Shown piece by piece: positions 1 to 5,503 of a DNA stretch of 7,848 bases. Numbering within the stretch: the first letter of the stretch is position 1; every line of letters begins with the position of its first letter. The notes under the pieces were generated by a model. The model was given only the letters and a program-made list of their open reading frames with translations. It was not told the origin of the DNA and did no database searches. Source of the DNA: Pseudomonadota bacterium (GTDB lineage Bacteria; Pseudomonadota; Gammaproteobacteria; Burkholderiales; Burkholderiaceae_D); the NCBI GenBank assembly GCA_023416415.1, contig JAEZHR010000059.1:1-7848 (forward strand), written 5' to 3'. The position numbers and the translations under genes were made by a program.

Positions 1-71
1 CGCTCCACCCCGGCAGATCCGGCTCCCCATCGCGGCGAAGCCAAGCAGCAAGACGACTCAAAGAGCCAATC
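1..71. other. Upstream flank of the transporter operon, no assignable gene
   Basis: These 71 nt precede the first permease gene. No convincing sigma-70 promoter, terminator or end of an upstream gene is visible. The permease frame stays open from position 3 to the ATG at 72, so an upstream start cannot be formally excluded. The translated stretch is rich in Arg, Ser and Pro and does not look like a permease N-terminus, so I treat it as a spacer. The only ribosome-binding candidate is a weak AAAGAG at 60-65. A substrate-binding protein gene or the operon promoter may lie just outside the window. Confidence 0.5.
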
Positions 72-1121
72 ATGTACGGACTCGATTCCTCCATTGCCGC
101 CATCCTCACGCTCGACGGCGTGATCAACGCCGTGGTCTACGGCCTGATCGCCATCGCGCTGGTACTGGTATTCGCGGTAACACGCATCATCTTCATTCCC
201 CAGGGCGAGTTCGTCGCCTTTGGCGCCCTCACGCTGGCCCTGTTTCAGGAAGGCCAGACACCCGGCTCAGCCTGGCTGCTGCTGGTGCTTGCCGTATGCG
301 CCACCTGTACAGAATTGTTCGATCTGATACGCAGCGGACGCACCTCCGCGATCGGCCGCGCCCTGCTGCACAACCTCGTGCTGCCGGTGGGCATCGCCGG
401 GCTCGCGATCTGGGCCGCGCCGCAGCAGTTCCCGCTGCTCGCGCAGGTCTTCATCAGCCTGCTGGTGGTCACCGCCATGGGCCCGCTTCTCTATCGCGTG
501 GTCTATCAGTCGCTGGCCGATACACCGGTGCTGGTCATGCTGATCGCCTCGGTCGGCGTGCACCTCGCGCTGGTCGGCCTGGGTCTGATCTTCTTCGGCG
601 CGGAAGGCTTCCGCACGCCGGTCCTGTTCGAAGGCAGCTGGTCGCTCGGCGCCGCCACGCTGACCGGCCAGATGGTCGCCGTGGTGGTATCGGCAGTCGT
701 GCTCGTGGTCAGCCTGTGGCTGTTCACCGAGCGCACGCTGTACGGCAAGGCGCTTCGCGCCACCGCCGTCAACCGTCTTGGCGCCCAGCTGATGGGAATT
801 TCGACGACCTTCGCCGGCAAGCTGTGCTTCACCATTGCCGCCTTCATCGGCGCGCTCTCGGGGGTGCTGATCGGGCCGATGACGACCGTCTTCTACGACT
901 CCGGCTTCCTGATCGGACTCAAGGGCTTCATCGCCGCCACCGTCGCCGGACTGGCGAGCTTCCCGCTAACCGCGATCGGCTCGCTGTTCGTCGGCCTGCT
1001 GGAAGCCTTCAGCTCCTTCTGGGCCAGCGACTACAAGGAAGTCATCGTGTTTACCGCGCTGCTGCCCGTACTGCTGTGGCGCTCGCTCACCTCTCCGGTG
1101 CATCTGGAAGAGGAGGAATAA
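72..1121 (+). CDS. LivH-like permease of a branched-chain amino acid type (HAAT) ABC importer
   Basis: This is one of the two inner-membrane permeases of a HAAT-type ABC importer and would form the translocation channel with the LivM half of the next protein. The 349-aa sequence is strongly hydrophobic, with roughly eight to ten membrane segments (for example residues 17-40, 66-82, 121-143, 152-176, 197-219, 250-270, 284-312 and 322-338). Family landmarks are PQGEFVAFGA (43-52, matching the N-terminal Gly-Glu motif of LivH proteins), YGKALRATAVNR (224-235, the cytoplasmic loop contacting the ATPase) and GFIAATVAGLASFPLTAIGS (285-304). It is longer than classical LivH (about 300 aa); the extra length lies around residues 65-120. 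The start at 72 gives a normal N-terminus just before the first membrane segment, though its ribosome-binding site is weak. The acidic tail LEEEE is encoded by the bases that form the next gene's Shine-Dalgarno sequence. The family is clear. The substrate is unknown: such permeases also carry amides, urea, aromatic acids and other organic acids. Confidence 0.9.
   Translation: MYGLDSSIAAILTLDGVINAVVYGLIAIALVLVFAVTRIIFIPQGEFVAFGALTLALFQEGQTPGSAWLLLVLAVCATCTELFDLIRSGRTSAIGRALLHNLVLPVGIAGLAIWAAPQQFPLLAQVFISLLVVTAMGPLLYRVVYQSLADTPVLVMLIASVGVHLALVGLGLIFFGAEGFRTPVLFEGSWSLGAATLTGQMVAVVVSAVVLVVSLWLFTERTLYGKALRATAVNRLGAQLMGISTTFAGKLCFTIAAFIGALSGVLIGPMTTVFYDSGFLIGLKGFIAATVAGLASFPLTAIGSLFVGLLEAFSSFWASDYKEVIVFTALLPVLLWRSLTSPVHLEEEE
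1111..1118 (+). promoter_or_regulatory. Strong Shine-Dalgarno sequence for the LivM-LivG fusion gene
   Basis: AGGAGGAA lies 6 nt before the ATG at 1125. It overlaps the last codons of the upstream permease, where GAA GAG GAG GAA followed by TAA encodes the C-terminal Glu run. It supports the start at 1125 and close translational linkage of the two genes. Confidence 0.85.
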
Positions 1122-1124
1122 GCC

Positions 1125-2951
1125 ATGCTCGCGAAAAAGTATCTGTTCCTGCTCGCCTTCGTCGCGCTGCTGGTCCTGTTCCCCATCCTGCCGACGCCGC
1201 CGTTCTGGGTGATCCAGGCCAACTACATCGGCCTGTACGCGCTGGTTGCCATTGGTCTGGTCCTCCTGACCGGGGTCGGCGGCATGACCTCGTTCGGACA
1301 GGCGGCTTTCGTCGGCCTCGGCGCCTACACCACGGCCTACCTGACCACGATGCACGGCGTGTCGCCCTGGGTCACGCTGTTCGTGGGCCTGGCCATCACC
1401 GGCGCATCGGCCTGGTTCATCGGCCAGATCACGCTGCGCATGTCCGGCCACTTCCTGCCGCTGGCCACCATCGCCTGGGGCATCAGCCTGTACTTCCTGT
1501 TCGGCAAGCTCGAATTCCTCGGCAAGTACGACGGCATGTCGAACATTCCGGCGCTGGAGCTGTTCGGCATCGACTTCGGCAACTCGCGCGCGATGTTCTA
1601 TCTGATCTGGATCGTGCTGCTGGCGGCGATCTGGCTCCTGGCCAACCTGCTCGACTCGCGTCCCGGCCGCGCCATCCGCGCCCTCAAGGGCGGACGCATC
1701 ATGGCCGAGGCCATGGGCGTGGACACCGGACGCTACAAGATCCTGATCTTCGTGCTGGCCGCGCTGCTGGCCTCGATCTCCGGCTGGCTGTACGCGCACA
1801 TGCAGCGCACGGTGAATCCCTCGCCATTCAGCCTGGAAGCCGGCATCGAGTACCTGTTCATGGTGGTCATCGGCGGTTCCGCCCACCTGTGGGGCGCGCT
1901 GCTCGGCGCAGGCCTGCTCAAGCTGGTCGAAGATCAGCTGCAGGTGCTGCTGCCCAAGCTGTTCGGCGCCGCCGGCAACTTCGAGACCATCGTCTTCGGC
2001 GTGGTGCTGGTCCTGCTGCTGAAATATGCACGCGACGGTTTGTGGCCGTGGGTGGCCGCCGTCGGCCGGCGCTTCCTGCCGGACGAGGAGAAGGTCGCGC
2101 CGGCGTCGGCGCCGGCGCTGGAGCGCCGCACCATGCCCGAGCCGGGCACTCCTCTGCTGGAACTGGACCAGGTGACCAAGCGCTTCGGCGGGCTGGTCGC
2201 GGTCAACAACATCACCTTCAGCATGAAGGCTGCCGAGATCGTCGGCCTGATCGGTCCGAACGGCGCCGGCAAGTCGACCACCTTCAATCTGGTGACCGGC
2301 CTGCTCACCCCGACCAACGGGCATGTGAGCTTCCTCGGCCAGTCGATCTCGGGCCTGAATTCGCGCCAGATCGCCGCACGCGGCATCGCCCGCACCTTCC
2401 AGCACGTGCAGCTGTTGCCGACGATGACCGTGCTCGAGAACGTGGCCATCGGCGCGCATCGCCGCACCGCCACCGGCATGCTGCGCGCGATGCTCAAGCT
2501 CGATCGCGCCGAAGAAGCGCGCCTGCTGCATGAAGCCGCCCGCGCGCTGGAACAGGTCGGCCTGCAGGACCTGATGCACGAGCAGGCCGGCAACCTGGCG
2601 CTTGGCCAGCAGCGCATCCTGGAAGTGGCGCGCGCGCTGTGCTGCGACCCGGTGCTGCTGTTGCTCGACGAACCGGCCGCCGGCCTGCGCTTCCAGGAAA
2701 AACAGGCCCTGGCCGACGTGCTGCGCAAGCTGCGCGACGAAGGCATGAGCATCCTGCTGGTGGAACACGACATGGAGTTTGTGATGCAACTGACCGACCA
2801 CATCGTGGTGATGGAGTTCGGCACCAAGATCGCCGAGGGTACGCCGGAACAGGTCCAGCAGAATCCGGCAGTGATCGAAGCCTATCTGGGCGGGGCGGAC
2901 GATGACGACGCACCGGTTGCCGCCGCAGCAACGGCAGGAGGTGTGCAATGA
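1125..2951 (+). CDS. LivM-LivG fusion: HAAT-type ABC permease fused to its ATP-binding protein
   Basis: This protein joins the second permease (LivM, about residues 1-315) to an ATPase (LivG, about 344-590) through a Pro/Ala-rich linker. Both are normally separate inner-membrane and cytoplasmic subunits of one importer. The permease half shows GGMTSFGQAAFVGLGAYTT (52-70) and the coupling-loop region GRAIRALKGGRIMAEAMGVD (181-200), both typical of LivM. The ATPase half has Walker A GPNGAGKST (377-385), Q-loop Gln426, signature LALGQQ (491-496), Walker B LLLLDEP with Asp515 and catalytic Glu516, and switch His548 in VEHDM. The ATPase therefore looks active. The signature has Ala where Ser is usual; LivG relatives vary at this position. 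The last 18 residues (ADDDD then Ala-rich) are a low-complexity tail. The 608-aa length equals the sum of the two domains, there is no internal stop, and the reading frame is continuous, so this is a real fusion and not a missed gene boundary. ATPase-permease fusions of this kind are known in Betaproteobacteria. It starts 3 nt after the upstream stop. Confidence 0.93.
   Translation: MLAKKYLFLLAFVALLVLFPILPTPPFWVIQANYIGLYALVAIGLVLLTGVGGMTSFGQAAFVGLGAYTTAYLTTMHGVSPWVTLFVGLAITGASAWFIGQITLRMSGHFLPLATIAWGISLYFLFGKLEFLGKYDGMSNIPALELFGIDFGNSRAMFYLIWIVLLAAIWLLANLLDSRPGRAIRALKGGRIMAEAMGVDTGRYKILIFVLAALLASISGWLYAHMQRTVNPSPFSLEAGIEYLFMVVIGGSAHLWGALLGAGLLKLVEDQLQVLLPKLFGAAGNFETIVFGVVLVLLLKYARDGLWPWVAAVGRRFLPDEEKVAPASAPALERRTMPEPGTPLLELDQVTKRFGGLVAVNNITFSMKAAEIVGLIGPNGAGKSTTFNLVTGLLTPTNGHVSFLGQSISGLNSRQIAARGIARTFQHVQLLPTMTVLENVAIGAHRRTATGMLRAMLKLDRAEEARLLHEAARALEQVGLQDLMHEQAGNLALGQQRILEVARALCCDPVLLLLDEPAAGLRFQEKQALADVLRKLRDEGMSILLVEHDMEFVMQLTDHIVVMEFGTKIAEGTPEQVQQNPAVIEAYLGGADDDDAPVAAAATAGGVQ
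2936..2943 (+). promoter_or_regulatory. Near-perfect Shine-Dalgarno sequence for the LivF gene
   Basis: AGGAGGTG sits 4 nt before the ATG at 2948, inside the last codons of the fusion gene. It fixes the LivF start and, with the ATGA overlap at 2948-2951, suggests translational coupling. Confidence 0.88.
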
Positions 2952-3676
2952 GCGACGTCGTCCTCGAAGTCGAACACCTGCACGTCAAGTACGGCAAGGT
3001 CGAGGCCCTGCATGGGGTCAACCTCAAGCTTGAGCGCGGCAGCATCGCCACGGTGATTGGCCCCAACGGGGCCGGCAAGTCCACCCTGCTCAATTCCATC
3101 ATCGGCATCCTGCCCTCCGAGGGTGCGATCCGCTATCGCGGACATTCCATCGAGCGCGAATCGCTGGAACGACGCGTGCTGTCCGGTATCGGCCTGGTCC
3201 CGGAGACGCGCGAACTGTTCTCCTCGATGTCGGTCGAGGACAACCTGAAGCTCGGCGGCTTTCGCCGGCTGCGCCTGCGCGATGCCGATCCGCTCGATCA
3301 GCTCGAATCCGTCTTCAAGCTGTTTCCGCGTCTGAAGGAGCGGCGTGACCAGGAAGCCGGCACGCTGTCCGGCGGCGAACGCCAGATGCTGGCCATCGGC
3401 CGCGCGCTGATGGGCAAGCCGGACCTGCTGATGCTGGACGAGCCGAGTCTGGGACTGGCGCCGTTGATCGTGAAGGAAATCCTGCAGATCGTGTCCGAAC
3501 TGCGAAAGACCGGCATCTCGGTGCTCCTGATCGAACAGAACGCGCGCGCGGCGCTGAAGGTGGCCGATTACGCCTATGTGCTGGAGCTGGGCAACGTGAC
3601 GGCCGAAGGGCCGGCTTCCGAGCTAGCGAAGGATCCGAAGGTGATCCAGGCGTATCTCGGCTTCGGCAAGCACTGA
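2948..3676 (+). CDS. LivF-like ATP-binding protein of the HAAT-type ABC importer
   Basis: This is the second ATPase of the importer. It would pair with the LivG half of the fusion to form the two ATP sites that power transport. The 242-aa length is normal for LivF. Visible motifs are Walker A GPNGAGKST (38-46), the LivF-type Q-loop region VPETRELF (84-91), signature LSGGERQ (140-146), Walker B LLMLDEPS (160-167, Asp164 and Glu165), and IEQN (195-198). The Gln at 197, where most ABC ATPases have the switch His, is usual for LivF and is not a defect. The C-terminus (KDPKVIQAYLGFG) matches the family ending. The ATG overlaps the upstream TGA as ATGA. This is the last transporter gene; a 249-nt gap follows. 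The call is secure at family level, while substrate specificity is set by an unseen binding protein. Confidence 0.94.
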   Translation: MSDVVLEVEHLHVKYGKVEALHGVNLKLERGSIATVIGPNGAGKSTLLNSIIGILPSEGAIRYRGHSIERESLERRVLSGIGLVPETRELFSSMSVEDNLKLGGFRRLRLRDADPLDQLESVFKLFPRLKERRDQEAGTLSGGERQMLAIGRALMGKPDLLMLDEPSLGLAPLIVKEILQIVSELRKTGISVLLIEQNARAALKVADYAYVLELGNVTAEGPASELAKDPKVIQAYLGFGKH

Positions 3677-3745
3677 ACCAACGGTTGCGCGCCCTGCCGG
3701 GAAACGCCTTTCCCCTTGCATGAGGATAAGGTCGGACAGCGCATG

Positions 3746-3757
3746 GCACGGCCGTGC
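3746..3757. promoter_or_regulatory. 12-bp perfect palindrome, possible operator
   Basis: GCACGGCCGTGC is its own reverse complement. It lies about 170 nt before the CoA-transferase start. A dimeric regulator such as the locally encoded MarR protein would need a symmetric site, but there is no direct link between this site and that protein. It could equally be a tiny RNA hairpin or chance in GC-rich DNA. Confidence 0.25.
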
Positions 3758-3773
3758 GCTGCCCGGACCGAAG

Positions 3774-3820
3774 CGCTTGCACGCGACGCCCGGTCCGGCC
3801 GGGATGGGAGCGTGCAAGCG
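3774..3820 (+). repeat. Long two-part inverted repeat (11-bp outer stem, 5-bp inner stem)
   Basis: CGCTTGCACGC at 3774-3784 pairs perfectly with GCGTGCAAGCG at 3810-3820. Inside it, CCCGG (3789-3793) pairs with CCGGG (3799-3803) around a 5-nt loop. No T-run follows, which argues against an intrinsic terminator. A competing 7-bp stem (3763-3769 with 3792-3798) crosses this one, so the two can coexist only as a pseudoknot and otherwise exclude each other. Confidence 0.7.
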
Positions 3821-3872
3821 AGCGAACGCAGATGCGCGCATGACCGCCGTACCCTCCCCGGAAGGTGGAGGG

Positions 3873-3890
3873 GCCTGTCCGGCGACAGGC
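3873..3890 (+). repeat. 7-bp GC hairpin shortly before the CoA-transferase gene
   Basis: GCCTGTC and GACAGGC form a perfect stem with a CGGC loop, ending 35 nt before the ATG at 3926. The downstream bases (GCGCTGCTCCTGAATAACTC) contain no T-run. It may be a leader hairpin that stabilises the transcript 5' end or exposes the unstructured A/C-rich stretch next to the start codon. Confidence 0.6.
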
Positions 3891-3925
3891 GCGCTGCTCC
3901 TGAATAACTCTCAAACACCAACACC

Positions 3926-5491
3926 ATGAAAATCATCACCCCCGAACAAGCCGGCGCCCTGATTCCCGACAACGCCACTCTCTTCCTCGGTGGCCTGGCC
4001 ATGATGGGATTCGCCGAAGAGATCGCCAAGGGCATCGAGCGCACCTTCCTCGAAACCGGCCATCCCCGCAACCTGACCACCTGGGCCTGCGGCGCCATCG
4101 GCAACGCCAGAGACGGCGGCATGGTGCACTTCGCGCACGAGGGCATGGTCAAGCGCGTGGTGGCAGGGCATTTCGGCCAGACCGGCGCGGAGATGATGAA
4201 GATGGTCTTCGAGGGCAAGGGCGAGGCCTACAACTTCCCGCAGGGTTCGCTGTCGCAGCTCACGCGCCACATCGCCAGCAAGTCACCGGGCCTGCTGACC
4301 AAGGTGGGGCTCGGTACCTTCGTCGATCCGCGCATCGAAGGCGGCAAACTCAATGCCAGCTGCTCGGAGGATCTGGTGAAGCTGGTCGAATTCAACGGCG
4401 AGGAATGGCTGCACTATCCGTGCCCGAAGATCGACGTGGCCATCATTCGCGGCACCTATGCCGACGAGAAGGGCAACATCTCGCTGGACAAGGAAGGCGT
4501 GCTGCTGGAGCAGCTGTCGGTCGCGCAGGCGGCCAAGGCCTGCGGCGGCATCGTGATCGTGCAGGTGGAGAAAGTGGTCAAGGCGGGCACGCTGCATCCG
4601 AAGTCGGTGAAGGTACCGGGGCTGGTGGTCGATTACGTGGTCGTCAGCAAGCCCGAGAACCACATGCAGACCATCTCCACCCAGTTCAACCCGGCACTGT
4701 CGGGCGACATCCGCGTGCCGCTGGACAGCCTGGAGCCGATGCCGCTGGACGAGCGCAAGGTGATCGCGCGCCGCGCCGCGCTCGAGCTGCGCGAGGGCAT
4801 GGTGACCAACCTCGGCATCGGCATTCCGGCCGGCGTGCCGTCGGTCGCCGCCGAGGAAGGCGTGGCCGACATCCTGACCCTGTCCGTAGAAAGCGGTGTC
4901 AACGGCGGCGTGCCGGCGCAGGGCGGCGACTTCGCGCTGGCCTATAACCCGGAATCCATCCTCGAACAGACGATGCAGTTCGACTTCTACGACGGCGGCG
5001 GTCTGGACGTAAGCTTCCTCGGCCTGGCCCAGGCCGACAACCGCGGCAACGTGAACGTCAGCAAGTTCAACGGCCGCCCGGTCGGATGCGGCGGTTTCAT
5101 CAACATCACGCGCGCGGCCAAGAAGCTGGTGTTCTGCGGCACCTTCACCGCAGGCGGCTTGCAGCTGGAAGTTGGCGGCGGCAAGCTGACCATCAGGCAG
5201 GAAGGCCGCTCGCGCAAGTTCGTCGAGCAGGTCGAGCAGATCACCTTCAACGGCCACGACGCCGCGCTGCGCGAGCAGAACGTGCTGTTCGTCACCGAGC
5301 GCGCGGTGTTCAGACTGACCGCCGAAGGCCTGGAACTGATCGAGATCGCGCCCGGCATCGACCTGGAGCGCGATGTGCTCGCCCACATGAGCTTCCGCCC
5401 GATCATGCGCGACGTGCGCACGATGGACCCGAAGCTGTTCGAGGAACAATGGGGCGGGCTGGCCGCCGCGATCGCCAGGGCTGCGGACTGA
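3926..5491 (+). CDS. Acyl-CoA:carboxylate CoA-transferase (propionate/acetate CoA-transferase, Pct/YdiF type)
   Basis: This cytoplasmic enzyme moves CoA from a donor such as acetyl-CoA to a free carboxylic acid through a glutamyl-CoA thioester. The 521-aa length fits single-chain family I transferases (Megasphaera elsdenii Pct, E. coli YdiF), in which alpha and beta halves are fused. The N-terminal half has FLETGHPRNL (41-50), HFAHEGMVKR (68-77) and KVGLGTFVDPR (126-136). The C-terminal half has the oxyanion/CoA region NLGIGIPAGVPSVAAEEG (295-312) and VESGVNGGVPA (321-331), whose Glu322 aligns with the catalytic Glu of Pct (about 324) and YdiF (about 333). GCGGFINIT (387-395), FCGTFTAGGL (403-412) and ITFNG (439-443) also match Pct. 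The start gives the expected N-terminus, but no Shine-Dalgarno sequence precedes it. An open frame from 3720 ends at TGA 3927-3929, overlapping this ATG. The dehydrogenase gene follows after 12 nt. Known relatives act on short acids (acetate, propionate, lactate, acrylate); the true acid here is unknown. Confidence 0.93.
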   Translation: MKIITPEQAGALIPDNATLFLGGLAMMGFAEEIAKGIERTFLETGHPRNLTTWACGAIGNARDGGMVHFAHEGMVKRVVAGHFGQTGAEMMKMVFEGKGEAYNFPQGSLSQLTRHIASKSPGLLTKVGLGTFVDPRIEGGKLNASCSEDLVKLVEFNGEEWLHYPCPKIDVAIIRGTYADEKGNISLDKEGVLLEQLSVAQAAKACGGIVIVQVEKVVKAGTLHPKSVKVPGLVVDYVVVSKPENHMQTISTQFNPALSGDIRVPLDSLEPMPLDERKVIARRAALELREGMVTNLGIGIPAGVPSVAAEEGVADILTLSVESGVNGGVPAQGGDFALAYNPESILEQTMQFDFYDGGGLDVSFLGLAQADNRGNVNVSKFNGRPVGCGGFINITRAAKKLVFCGTFTAGGLQLEVGGGKLTIRQEGRSRKFVEQVEQITFNGHDAALREQNVLFVTERAVFRLTAEGLELIEIAPGIDLERDVLAHMSFRPIMRDVRTMDPKLFEEQWGGLAAAIARAAD

Positions 5492-5492
5492 T

Positions 5493-5497
5493 CGGAG
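5493..5497 (+). promoter_or_regulatory. Shine-Dalgarno sequence for the acyl-CoA dehydrogenase gene
   Basis: CGGAG lies in the 12-nt gap after the CoA-transferase stop and 6 nt before the ATG at 5504, supporting that start. Confidence 0.7.
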
Positions 5498-5503
5498 CAC
5501 GCC

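Larger units (their letters stand above)
3677..3925 (+). promoter_or_regulatory. Structured 249-nt gap between the transporter and CoA-transferase genes
   Basis: No convincing gene lies here. The gap is unusually rich in inverted repeats: GGGAAA/TTTCCC (3699-3704 with 3709-3714), a 12-bp palindrome (3746-3757), CCGGACC/GGTCCGG (3763-3769 with 3792-3798), an 11-bp stem (3774-3784 with 3810-3820) enclosing CCCGG/CCGGG, a 10-bp palindrome (3832-3841), CCCTCC/GGAGGG (3852-3857 with 3867-3872), and a 7-bp stem (3873-3879 with 3884-3890). None is followed by a T-run, so no standard terminator is visible. I see no good -35/-10 pair. It may hold a promoter with operators, an RNA leader, or a processing or attenuation site between the two halves of the locus. 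Confidence 0.5.

Noticed and set aside
1..30. Resemblance of the first bases (CCCCGGCA...ATCCGG) to the 7825-7848 hairpin as a flanking repeat pair
   Set aside because: The match is short and interrupted, the 5' copy does not form the same stem, and C/G-rich strings like this are common by chance here.
191..198. LivF Gln197 in place of the switch His as a sign of a dead ATPase
   Set aside because: These are residue positions within LivF, not window bases. Gln in EQN is the normal LivF-family residue.
296..2533. 745-codon + strand frame overlapping the permease and fusion genes
   Set aside because: It is Arg/Ala/Gly/His-rich with no family signature and runs across a real gene boundary; it is an out-of-frame shadow.
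966..2948. 660-codon open frame on the - strand opposite the permease and fusion genes
   Set aside because: Its translation is dominated by Gln, His, Arg, Ala, Asp and Glu with no recognisable motif, as expected from the antisense of GC-biased codons. The + strand frame has full domain matches.
3699..3714. GGGAAA/TTTCCC hairpin as a terminator after LivF
   Set aside because: The stem is only 6 bp, half AT, and is followed by CTTGCATG rather than a T-run, so intrinsic termination is unlikely.
3574..4218. - strand open frames across the livF to CoA-transferase gap
   Set aside because: They overlap conserved ends of both flanking genes, have no domain-like sequence, and lack a convincing ribosome-binding site.
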